A DNA stretch of 64,000 nt from Methylobacterium mesophilicum. Its GTDB lineage: Bacteria > Pseudomonadota > Alphaproteobacteria > Rhizobiales > Beijerinckiaceae. Of this stretch, positions 51,868 to 58,939 are shown piece after piece. The notes beneath the pieces were generated by a model. It was not told the origin of the DNA. It searched no databases and worked only from the letters and a program-made list of their open reading frames with translations. Each line of letters starts with the position of its first letter. Position 1 is the stretch's first letter. The stretch covers positions 29,460 through 93,459 of the forward strand of contig NZ_BPQU01000022.1 in assembly GCF_022179445.1 (NCBI RefSeq). The letters run 5' to 3'. The position numbers were made by a program, and so were the translations under genes.

Positions 51868-52595
51868 GCAGCCCAGGCGCGACGGGCGGCCTGCTGGGCG
51901 CCCTCGGGCGGCTCCTGGGGCGGCGCGACGCGCGCGAGCCGGGCGGGCACAACCACGTCTCGCTCGGCTGCAATTGCCAGATGGCGCACGTGCTCAAGAC
52001 CCTGGACCTGCGCCACTGGTCCGGCCCGCTGGACTGGATCTTCTCCATGCCCGGCATGATCCGGGATTGCCTGGACGACGACTTTGCCGCGCTCACCGAC
52101 CGGGACCAGCTCGAGAGCATCCCGGAGGCGGAGCGCCGCGGCCCCGACATCTGGCGCGGCCGGCACCGGCTCTACCGGGAGCGGCACGGGCTCGAATGCG
52201 TGTTCAACCACCACGACCCGGCGGCGAACGCGGCCGATTACGCCTTCCTGGCCGAGGGCGTGCGCCGCCTGCGCGTCGCCCTCGACACCCCCGGCACCCA
52301 GAACCGGCTGTGGATGATGACCCACCTCCACACGCCCCGGGAGACGGTGGAGGCGATCGACGACCTTCTCGCGCGCCGGGCGAGCCGCAACCACCTGACC
52401 TTCCTGCAGCTCCGGCCGGACCATCCGGGCGTCGCGGTGGTGGAGGCGGCCGACCTGCGCCCGACCTTGCGCTGGCTGACGGTCCAGACCCGCTCGACCC
52501 CGGTCGGCCTGCGGCTGGCCGACCCGGCCGAGGACGCCGAGCTCGTGGAGATCATCCGCACCGAGGCGGCCCGGCCGCCGGAGGTGTTCGGGTGA
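51864..52595 (+). CDS. DUF1796-like putative papain-like cysteine peptidase
   Basis: From GTG 51864 the product has 243 residues. It shows the DUF1796 pattern: NHVSLGCNCQMAHVLKTLDL with a cysteine after the glycine, RHWSGPLDWIFSMPGMIRDC, then an HH-containing strand (GLECVFNHHDPAANAADYAF) and MMTHLHTPRETVEAID. Members are predicted papain-like peptidases and are known from very different bacteria; no substrate is known. The start overlaps the accA stop by four bases (GTGA), so it should be translated along with accA. Whether it has any link to lipid synthesis is unknown. Confidence 0.65.
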   Translation: MSSPGATGGLLGALGRLLGRRDAREPGGHNHVSLGCNCQMAHVLKTLDLRHWSGPLDWIFSMPGMIRDCLDDDFAALTDRDQLESIPEAERRGPDIWRGRHRLYRERHGLECVFNHHDPAANAADYAFLAEGVRRLRVALDTPGTQNRLWMMTHLHTPRETVEAIDDLLARRASRNHLTFLQLRPDHPGVAVVEAADLRPTLRWLTVQTRSTPVGLRLADPAEDAELVEIIRTEAARPPEVFG

Positions 52596-52614
52596 GCTGT
52601 CTCATTGCTCCGGC

Positions 52615-53526
52615 TCACCCCCCGCGCATCCGCGCCGCCAGAAAATCCACCAGCACCCGCACCCGGGCCGGCAGGCCCACGCCGCCCACGAACACCGCGT
52701 GGATCGCCTCGCGGTCCTGCGGATTGAACGGCTCCAGCAAGGGCACCAGCCGGCCGGCCGCGAGGTCGTCGGCGATGTGGAAGGTCCCGACCCGGGTGAT
52801 GCCGACGCCGCCGAGCGCCAGCTGCACCAGGGTCTCGCCGTTGTTGGCCGCGATGGTGCCGTGCACCGGCAGGACGAAATCGCGTCCGTCCTCGCGGAAC
52901 GGCCAGCCGGGCTCGCTGCGGCGGAAGGTGAAATCCAGGCAGTTGTGGCCGGCGAGGTCGGCGGGCCGGCGCGGCGTCCCGGCCCGGGCGAGGTAGGCGG
53001 GGGCGGCCACCACGGTCCGGCCGGTCTCGCCGAGCCGCCGGGCGGTGAGCGGGCTGTCGGCCAGGGGCCCGAACCGGATGCCGATATCGGCCCGGCCGCC
53101 GAGCACGTCGGCGATCTCGTCGCTCAGGTCGATCTCGACCACGATGCCGGGATGCTCCGCCACGAAGGCCCCGAGCAGCGGCACGATCACCAGGCGGCCG
53201 TGGGCGGTGGCGGCGCTGACCCGGACCCGTCCGCGCGGAGAGCCCCGGTCGGACAAGGCCGTCTCGGTCTCGTCGAGGTCGGCCAGGATGCGCCGTGCCG
53301 CGCGCCCGTAGGTCTCGCCCTCCTGGGTCAGGCGCAGGGTTCGGGTGGTCCGGACCAGGAGTTGCACGCCGAGCCGCGCCTCGATCCGGGCGACGACCCG
53401 GCTCACGGCCGAAGGGGTCAGCCCGAGCCGGCGCGCCGCCGCCGACAGGCTGCCGGCCTCCGCCACCGCCACGAACACGGCCATGTCCCCGGCGCGGTCG
53501 ACCCCGTCGCGCTGCATGCGTGACAC
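52615..53526 (-). CDS. LysR-family transcriptional regulator
   Basis: A 303-residue LysR regulator. The N-terminal helix-turn-helix reads FVAVAEAGSLSAAARRLGLT, PSAVSRVVARIEARLGVQLL, VRTTRTLRLTQEGETY; residues 90-295 form the effector-binding domain with EIDLSDEIADVLGGRADIGI and RFGPLADSPLTARRLGETGR. It usually acts on divergently transcribed genes; here the gene upstream on the minus strand is higA, so no obvious target is linked. Effector unknown. Confidence 0.92.
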   Translation of the reverse strand: MSRMQRDGVDRAGDMAVFVAVAEAGSLSAAARRLGLTPSAVSRVVARIEARLGVQLLVRTTRTLRLTQEGETYGRAARRILADLDETETALSDRGSPRGRVRVSAATAHGRLVIVPLLGAFVAEHPGIVVEIDLSDEIADVLGGRADIGIRFGPLADSPLTARRLGETGRTVVAAPAYLARAGTPRRPADLAGHNCLDFTFRRSEPGWPFREDGRDFVLPVHGTIAANNGETLVQLALGGVGITRVGTFHIADDLAAGRLVPLLEPFNPQDREAIHAVFVGGVGLPARVRVLVDFLAARMRGG

Positions 53527-53620
53527 CCCTGCACGGATCCCGATCCGCCGCGCCGGCCTAACGATCGGCCGGCGATTCGGCCATGTGCAGGCGCGGACCG
53601 GACGACCTCCGGCGAGGCAC

Positions 53621-54007
53621 TCAGGCGGCGTCCGGGACGGGCGTGATGCGGGCGAGCTCGTCGCCGATGGCCGAGAGCAGCGTCTCGCTCTCGAACTGCA
53701 TGTGCAGATTGAGCCAGAACTGGTGCGAGGTCCGGAACAGCCGGGCCAGCCGGAGCGCCGTATCGGTGCTGATGCCGATCTCCTCCTTCACGATCCGCTC
53801 GATCCGCGAGCGCGGCAGCCCCAGTGCGCGCGCGACGGCGCCGGCCGAGAGGCCGAAGGGGGCCATGAATTCCTCGCGCAGGATCTCGCCGGGGTGGACC
53901 GGCGGATGCGCATCGAACGCCTCCGCCCGGTCGAAGATCCGGCGCAGATCGGCGATGGTTTCGGCGCTGTGTGCCATGGGATGAATCTTGTCGTCGGTGG
54001 TCGTCAT
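53621..54007 (-). CDS. higA: HigA-family antitoxin
   Basis: A 128-residue XRE-type antitoxin: HPGEILREEFMAPFGLSAGA, VARALGLPRSRIERIVKEEI and TALRLARLFRTSHQFWLNLH are the VapI/HigA signature. The 35-residue N-terminal extension (MTTTDDKIHPMAHSAETIAD) is longer than usual. The toxin gene (54034-54315) lies upstream, ending 26 bp away; toxin-first order is typical of HigBA. It represses its own operon and holds HigB. Confidence 0.92.
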   Translation of the reverse strand: MTTTDDKIHPMAHSAETIADLRRIFDRAEAFDAHPPVHPGEILREEFMAPFGLSAGAVARALGLPRSRIERIVKEEIGISTDTALRLARLFRTSHQFWLNLHMQFESETLLSAIGDELARITPVPDAA

Positions 54008-54033
54008 GACACCCTCGGGCAAGGCCGAATGCC

Positions 54034-54315
54034 TCAGTGATAGTCGGTGAACTCGACCCGGTCGGGACCGGAGGCGGTCCAGATGAAACAGATGCGGAAT
54101 TGGTCGTTGACCGCGATAGCGTGCTGACCCACGCGATCCCTGCTCAACGGATGAAGCCTGGTCCCCGGTCGATCGTTGAGGTCGTCGAGCGACGTTGCGG
54201 CATTCAATGCGATGAGCTTGCGGCGTGTCGCTTTGAATAGGTCGGCCGGAAAACCTTTGGGGCAACGCCCGGCGAAAACAGCCTGTGTGAGCGCATCGTG
54301 AAAGCCCAGAATCAT
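54034..54315 (-). CDS. higB: HigB-family RelE-like mRNA interferase
   Basis: From ATG 54315 the product has 93 residues: MILGFHDALTQAVFAGRCPK, GFPADLFKATRRKLIALNAA, DRPGTRLHPLSRDRVGQHAI and NDQFRICFIWTASGPDRVEF. It is the RelE-fold HigB type (plasmid maintenance killer protein) that cuts mRNA on the ribosome. The critical C-terminal FRICFIW and DY region is intact. It precedes higA, as in other HigBA pairs. Confidence 0.92.
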   Translation of the reverse strand: MILGFHDALTQAVFAGRCPKGFPADLFKATRRKLIALNAATSLDDLNDRPGTRLHPLSRDRVGQHAIAVNDQFRICFIWTASGPDRVEFTDYH

Positions 54316-54339
54316 CGCACCGGCCCGGACCGCGATGAC

Positions 54340-54353
54340 TGGTATCTGTACCA
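54340..54353. promoter_or_regulatory. Inverted repeat upstream of the higB-higA operon
   Basis: TGGTA and TACCA are separated by TCTG, about 25-38 bp upstream of the higB start on the minus strand. Size and place fit a HigA operator. It is short, so a candidate only. Confidence 0.35.
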
Positions 54354-54541
54354 CTGAGTGCAACAATCCGCAATCCTGTGGGTCGGTCGCATGCCCGGCC
54401 GCGCAAGCGGGTGACGGACCCGCTGATCGTCCCTCCCACTGGGATTTATGACTGAAACGCACAGATCTCGGTCCCGCCACTGGGCTACTCCCCTCACGCC
54501 GAATCCGCCACGTGCGTCTCCGGAACAACCGGAGCCTCCTC

Positions 54542-55717
54542 ATGGCGATCAATCCTCCCCTGCTGGCCCTGGCGGTCGGCGCCTTCGGCATCGGCGTCAT
54601 GGAGTTCACCCCGATGGGCATGCTGCCGCTCATGGCCGGGGATCTCGGCGTCTCGATTCCCGCCGCCGGCCTGGTGGTCAGCGCCTACGCGCTCGGCGTC
54701 CAGGTCGGGGCGCCGCTGATGACGCTGGCCGCGGCCCGGGTGCCCCGGCGCCGGCTGCTGGTCGGGCTGATGGCGATCTTCACGCTCGGCAACCTGCTCG
54801 CGGCCATCGCCGACAGCTATGCCATGCTGGTGGTCGCCCGGCTGGTCACCGCGCTGAACCACGGCGCGTTCTTCGGGATCGGCTCGGTGGTGGCCGCCGG
54901 GCTGGTGCCGCCGGAGCGCCGGGCCGCCGCGGTGGCGTCGATGTTCTCGGGGCTGACCGTCGCGACGATCGGCGGCGTGCCGCTCGCCGCCTGGGTCGGC
55001 AAGGTGCTCGGCTGGCGGGCGGCGTTCTGGGGCATCGCCATGATCGGCGCGGTCGCCATGCTGGCGCTGCGCCTGGCGCTGCCGGAGCTGCGGGTCGAGA
55101 GCCGGGATGACCTGCGGGCCGAGTTGCGTGCCCTCGGCCGCGGCCCGGTGCTCGCCGCGCTGGCGCTCACCATGGTGGGGTTCAGCGCGATGTTCACGCT
55201 GTTCACTTACATCGTGCCGATCCTGCGGATCGAGACCGGCGCAACGAGCCTGTTCGTCACCGCGATGCTGGTGCTGTTCGGGATCGGCCTCACGGCCGGC
55301 AACTGGCTGGGCGGTCGCCTCGCCGATCGCTCGGTGGACGGGACCATCCTCGGATCCCTGGCCGCCCAGATCGTCGTCCTCGCGCTGTTCGCCTGGGGCA
55401 TGCGGGGAGAAGCATCGGCGGCGCTGCTGATCGTCGTGTGGGGGATCGCGAGCTTCGCCATCGTGCCCCCGCTGCAGATGCGGGTCATGGATGAGGCCGG
55501 CGCCGCGCCCAACCTCGCGGCGGCGATGAATATCGGTGCGTTCAACCTCGGCAACGCCATCGGGGCGGCGGTCGGCGGCGGCGTGATCGATGCCGGGCTC
55601 GGCTACGGGGCCGTGCCGCTCGCCGGCGCCGCCATGGCGGCGCTGGGCCTCGCCTTCCTGCTGTGGCTGCGCCGGGACGGACGGGTGCGGGCCGCCGCGG
55701 CGGCGCGCTGCGGATAA
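54542..55717 (+). CDS. MFS transporter (12 membrane segments)
   Basis: A 391-residue major facilitator protein of the AraJ/drug-efflux type (LALAVGAFGIGVMEFTPMGM, ALGVQVGAPLMTLAAARVPR, MLVVARLVTALNHGAFFGIG). The motif A-like and loop sequences are typical of the sugar-efflux/DHA1 group. Export of a small compound is inferred; the substrate is unknown. ATG 54542 follows GGAGCCTCCTC. It is divergent from higBA. Confidence 0.88.
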   Translation: MAINPPLLALAVGAFGIGVMEFTPMGMLPLMAGDLGVSIPAAGLVVSAYALGVQVGAPLMTLAAARVPRRRLLVGLMAIFTLGNLLAAIADSYAMLVVARLVTALNHGAFFGIGSVVAAGLVPPERRAAAVASMFSGLTVATIGGVPLAAWVGKVLGWRAAFWGIAMIGAVAMLALRLALPELRVESRDDLRAELRALGRGPVLAALALTMVGFSAMFTLFTYIVPILRIETGATSLFVTAMLVLFGIGLTAGNWLGGRLADRSVDGTILGSLAAQIVVLALFAWGMRGEASAALLIVVWGIASFAIVPPLQMRVMDEAGAAPNLAAAMNIGAFNLGNAIGAAVGGGVIDAGLGYGAVPLAGAAMAALGLAFLLWLRRDGRVRAAAAARCG

Positions 55718-55766
55718 AGGATTCGGTCAGTCGGCCTTGGCTGCAAGAGCTTGAACCACCGCGCTT

Positions 55767-55820
55767 TCCCTCCCCCCTTTGCGGGGGAGGGTGGCCCCCG
55801 AAGGGGGTCGGGAGAGGGGA
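55767..55820. repeat. Dispersed GC-rich palindrome (family A), forward copy
   Basis: Nearly identical to 42451-42507, with CCCCTTTGCGGGG in place of CCCCTCTGCGGGG. Confidence 0.75.
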
Positions 55821-55872
55821 GCGCCGTTTCCGGAAAGGGCGCGACGGGCGCGAGATCCTGAACCGTCGCGCT

Positions 55873-55930
55873 GCCCCTCTCCCGACCCGGCCTGACGGCC
55901 GGCCCACCCTCCCCCGCAGAGGGGGGAGGG
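55873..55930. repeat. Dispersed GC-rich palindrome (family A), reverse copy
   Basis: Inverted partner of 55767-55820, nearly identical to 42567-42625, with the same CGGCCTGACGGCCGG centre. Confidence 0.75.
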
Positions 55931-56140
55931 GCGCGCGCATGTTCGTCGCAGCCCTCATCCCCATCCCGCGAAGACGTGTGCACAGCTATCGTATCCACCG
56001 CTCACAGCCGTGCAGTGTTGCACCCCGGTCCTTGCGGTAACGAAGGTGCAAGCTTAACGAGCCTATTGGGTTGGGGAGTGGCGCCCGATGTCGGCTATCA
56101 AAAGGCCGCCGGGCGCAGACTGAAGACGACGAGGTTCCCC

Positions 56141-57598
56141 ATGACGGCGCGTCTCGCGACTGCGCGACTGCTGGCGGCGGCGTCCCTGCTGGCCCTCGCG
56201 CTGGCCGGCTGCCAGGACGGCTCCGGGATCAACGGCCCGAGCGCGCGCAGCATCGCGCCGATCGCCCCCCAGACGCTCGCCCTGATGCAGACCAAGGGCA
56301 TGCAGCAATCCGACCCGATCCTGATCCGCGCCTACAAGAAGGAAGCGGAGATGGAGGTGTGGAAGCGCGGCGGCGACGGCCGCTACGCGCTGCTGAAGAC
56401 CTACCCGATCTGCCGCTGGTCCGGCCAGCTCGGGCCGAAGGTCCGCGAGGGCGACCGGCAGGCCCCGGAGGGGTTCTACACGATCACCCCGGGCCTGATG
56501 AACCCGAACTCGTCGTACTACCTCTCGTTCGACACCGGCTTCCCGAATGCCGTCGACCGGGCCAACGGGCGCACCGGCAAGTACCTGATGGTCCACGGCA
56601 CCTGCTCGTCGGCGGGCTGCTTCGCCATGACCGACGCGACCATCGCGGAGATCTACGCGGTGGCCCGGGAGGCGTTCATCGGCGGCCAGCGCAGCTTCCA
56701 GTTCCAGTCCTACCCGTTCCGGATGACGGCCCAGAACATGGCCAAGTTCCGCAACGACCCGAACATGCCGTTCTGGCAGAACCTCAAGGAGGGCTCGGAT
56801 TACTTCGAGGCCCTGCGCGAGGAGCCGAAGGTCGGCCAGTGCGGGACCAAATACGTGTTCGGCGGCTCGGACGCGGCGGCCGGCGCGTGCAAGCCGCGGG
56901 TCGACCCCGTCGTGGCCGAGAAGCGCGAGCACGACGAGCGCGAGGTGGCCGAGCTGGTCGCCAAGGGCACGCCGGCCGTGCGCGTGGTCTACCAGGACGG
57001 CGGCCAGAACCCGGTGTTCCGGCCGCCGGCCAACACCAGCGCCTTCGCGAGCCTCGGCGGCACCGAGACGGTGCTGCCCTACGACGCCAAGGAGTTCGGC
57101 CGGCACAATCTCGGCGACGTCAGCCGCCCCGAGACCCTGGCGGCCGGGCCGCAGGAGATCGAGATCGACCCGAAGGTGCAGCCGACGATGATGGCCGCGG
57201 CCGTGCCGGCGAAGGCGACTGCGAAGGCCGGACGGGGACAGAAGCCCGCCGCCACCACGCTGATGGCCAACCGCACCGATCCGGATCTCCGAGTCGAGAC
57301 CACCGCGTCGGTCGGCCAGAAGCCCGCCCGGATCGCCGTGGCCGACGCGGATGGCGATCCGAGCAGCTACCAGAAGCTGATGGGCTCGCTGTTCGACAAG
57401 GAGAAGCCGACCCCCGCCACCCCGGCGGTGGACGCGACGGTCGTGCCCGAGCCGGTCAAGCTCGCGCACGCGGCCGAGCCGCTCGCCCCCAAGGCGGCGG
57501 CCAAGCCGCACGCGGTGAAGACCGCGAAGGTGGAGCCGAAGGCCGATCCGAAGCTCGTCCTGCGCAAGGGCGAGCCGGAGGCCAAGGCCAAGCCGTAG
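56141..57598 (+). CDS. Lipoprotein L,D-transpeptidase (YkuD type)
   Basis: A 485-residue protein with a lipoprotein signal (LAAASLLALALAGC, lipid-attached Cys24). Residues about 55-170 are an L,D-transpeptidase domain; the catalytic pair is His152 and Cys160 in MVHGTCSSAGCF. Such enzymes crosslink peptidoglycan through 3-3 bonds or attach proteins to it. After residue 290 comes a long, probably unstructured tail rich in Ala, Pro and Lys (AKATAKAGRGQKPAATTLMA, LAPKAAAKPHAVKTAKVEPK) ending in repeated Lys-Ala. The tail is much longer than in simple YkuD proteins. Start ATG 56141. Confidence 0.87.
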   Translation: MTARLATARLLAAASLLALALAGCQDGSGINGPSARSIAPIAPQTLALMQTKGMQQSDPILIRAYKKEAEMEVWKRGGDGRYALLKTYPICRWSGQLGPKVREGDRQAPEGFYTITPGLMNPNSSYYLSFDTGFPNAVDRANGRTGKYLMVHGTCSSAGCFAMTDATIAEIYAVAREAFIGGQRSFQFQSYPFRMTAQNMAKFRNDPNMPFWQNLKEGSDYFEALREEPKVGQCGTKYVFGGSDAAAGACKPRVDPVVAEKREHDEREVAELVAKGTPAVRVVYQDGGQNPVFRPPANTSAFASLGGTETVLPYDAKEFGRHNLGDVSRPETLAAGPQEIEIDPKVQPTMMAAAVPAKATAKAGRGQKPAATTLMANRTDPDLRVETTASVGQKPARIAVADADGDPSSYQKLMGSLFDKEKPTPATPAVDATVVPEPVKLAHAAEPLAPKAAAKPHAVKTAKVEPKADPKLVLRKGEPEAKAKP

Positions 57599-57647
57599 CG
57601 GCTACGGCCAAGCCGTAGCGGTCACGGCCCCGCCGTAGCGATCAGAG
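57588..57647. repeat. Three 20-bp tandem repeats over the L,D-transpeptidase stop codon
   Basis: Three consecutive 20-base units, CCAAGCCGTAGCGGCTACGG, CCAAGCCGTAGCGGTCACGG and a CCCCGCCGTAGCGATCAGAG variant, start inside the last codons of the transpeptidase gene and run past its stop. The first copy includes a 17-bp palindrome (57592-57608, GCCGTAGC-G-GCTACGGC). It could serve as a transcript-end hairpin. Confidence 0.6.
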
Positions 57648-57815
57648 CAGCGGCCGGTCGCGGTTCATCAGCCACAGGGCGTGGACCGTGCCGGGCAGCC
57701 AGAAGATCAGCCACAGCAGGATGTTCAGCAGGAACTGCAGGCCGAAGCCCGTGGTGACGAGCACCGCCACCGGCGGGATGAAGATCGCGAGCAGGATTCG
57801 GACGAGGCTGGACAC
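57642..57815 (-). CDS. YqaE/Pmp3-family membrane protein
   Basis: A 57-residue very hydrophobic protein from GTG 57815 to the stop at 57642-57644. It has two membrane segments (residues about 5-22 and 28-48) and the family pattern IFIPPVAVLVTTGF ... NILLWLIFWLPGTVHALW. Pmp3/YqaE proteins are small inner-membrane proteins linked to salt or stress tolerance. A GGAG ribosome site is in place. It converges with the transpeptidase gene. Confidence 0.8.
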   Translation of the reverse strand: MSSLVRILLAIFIPPVAVLVTTGFGLQFLLNILLWLIFWLPGTVHALWLMNRDRPLL

Positions 57816-57958
57816 GGGAACTCCGAGTTGTGAGGTCGCGGCACAAACGACGCGCGGCCGTGTCCGTTCCCGTTGCGGGTACCACCGTGCGGCTCAGGCC
57901 GCCCTTCGTCATCGCGAGCGGTCGAACCGGAACCGTTGCGCGACTCCGCCGGCTCTGA

Positions 57959-57978
57959 TACGTTTTACGTACAACGTA
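57959..57978. promoter_or_regulatory. Inverted repeat upstream of the second higB-higA (candidate operator)
   Basis: TACGTT and AACGTA are exact reverse complements separated by 8 bases (TTACGTAC), ending 10 bp before the higB ATG. A position overlapping the start region is typical for autoregulation of toxin-antitoxin operons. Confidence 0.5.
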
Positions 57979-57988
57979 GCGCGCGGCG

Positions 57989-58276
57989 ATGATTCAGAGT
58001 TTCGCGGACAAGGATACGGAGGCGCTCCACCTCCGCGACGTCTGTCACCGGCAGTGGCGCGCCTTCAAGGCCGTCGCCGTCCGCAAGCTGGACATGATCG
58101 ACGCGGCCGCCGCGTTGGGCGACCTGCGTTCCCCGCCCGGCAACCAGCTCGAGAAGCTGAGCGGTAACCGCGACGGACAATGGAGCATCCGCATCAACGA
58201 CCAGTGGCGCATCTGCTTCACATGGGGCGACGCCGGACCCGAGACCGTCGAGATCGTGGATTACCATAGAGGATAA
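57989..58276 (+). CDS. higB: HigB-family RelE-like mRNA interferase (second copy)
   Basis: A 95-residue HigB: MIQSFADKDTEALHLRDVCH, RAFKAVAVRKLDMIDAAAAL, SPPGNQLEKLSGNRDGQWSI, then NDQWRICFTWGDAGPETVEI. It aligns by eye with the product of 54034-54315 over most of its length but has its own N-terminus, so the two systems are relatives, not duplicates. It is predicted to cleave mRNA on the ribosome. It is four bases from higA. Confidence 0.93.
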   Translation: MIQSFADKDTEALHLRDVCHRQWRAFKAVAVRKLDMIDAAAALGDLRSPPGNQLEKLSGNRDGQWSIRINDQWRICFTWGDAGPETVEIVDYHRG

Positions 58277-58280
58277 CCCC

Positions 58281-58565
58281 ATGCCCCGCCTGCGCACGCA
58301 TCCCGGTGAGGTTCTCCGCGAGGAGTTCATGGCGCCGCACGGACTGAGCGCCAATCGCCTCGCCGCCGAACTCGATGTCCCGCCCAACAGGCTCAGCGAG
58401 ATCGTCCGCGAACGCCGCGGCGTGACCGCCGATACCGCGCTGCGCCTGAGCATCCGGTTCGGGACGACACCCCAGTTCTGGCTCAACCTTCAGACCGCGC
58501 ACGACCTCTCGCACGCGGAGGCCGAGACCGACCTTTCGAAGGTGCGGCCCTACGAACCGGCCTGA
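58281..58565 (+). CDS. higA: HigA-family antitoxin (second copy)
   Basis: The 94-residue product is a HigA without the long N-terminus of the other copy: MPRLRTHPGEVLREEFMAPH, GLSANRLAAELDVPPNRLSE, IVRERRGVTADTALRLSIRF and GTTPQFWLNLQTAHDLS. The helix-turn-helix is intact. It is preceded by only four bases after higB, so they are one operon. It should neutralise HigB and repress the operon. Confidence 0.93.
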   Translation: MPRLRTHPGEVLREEFMAPHGLSANRLAAELDVPPNRLSEIVRERRGVTADTALRLSIRFGTTPQFWLNLQTAHDLSHAEAETDLSKVRPYEPA

Positions 58566-58939
58566 GCGCCTCTTTCACGCTTGGCGCGATGGGACGGACG
58601 GGAACCACCGGCTGAAGGTGGCCGAGGCGGCGGCGTTCGCCCTCCGACCCGTCAGGGACATGAGCCACAACGGACTTCCGCCACCCGTGCCGTCATTCCG
58701 GGGCCGCGCAGCGGAGCCCGGAAACCAGAAACGCTGCCCCTGCAAGGCTTGGCACATCAGCGGGTCTGGATCCCGGGCTCCGCTGCGCGGCCCCGGGATG
58801 AGGGTGCGTGACGGTATGCGTCGAGCCTTCGCCCGAAGAACGAGATCAGGCTTTTCCTGCCGGGGGAACCGAAAATCCGAACCCCTGAGGCCCGTCGCTG
58901 CACGGACGGGGAGGGCACGTCCCGCCCCCCCAAAAAACC
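58566..58939. other. Intergenic region with a long inverted repeat
   Basis: Contains the element 58693-58801, listed separately. No gene is supported in the remaining sequence on either side. Confidence 0.55.
58693..58801. repeat. Inverted repeat with 29-bp arms (family C)
   Basis: Positions 58693-58721 and 58773-58801 are complementary at 28 of 29 places (TCATTCCGGGGCCGCGCAGC and on), with a 51-base spacer. A half-copy lies at about 35373-35395. The element could form a long hairpin between the higBA operon and the convergent cytochrome gene. Confidence 0.75.

Larger units (their letters stand above)
55718..56140. other. Intergenic region with paired family A repeats
   Basis: The repeats at 55767-55820 and 55873-55930 are inverted copies of each other. 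The remainder (55931-56140) should hold the promoter of the L,D-transpeptidase gene, but no clear boxes are seen. Frames reading through the repeats are artefacts. Confidence 0.55.

Noticed and set aside
57588..57647. CRISPR or attachment site
   Set aside because: The three 20-bp units are adjacent without spacers, and no integrase or cas gene is near.
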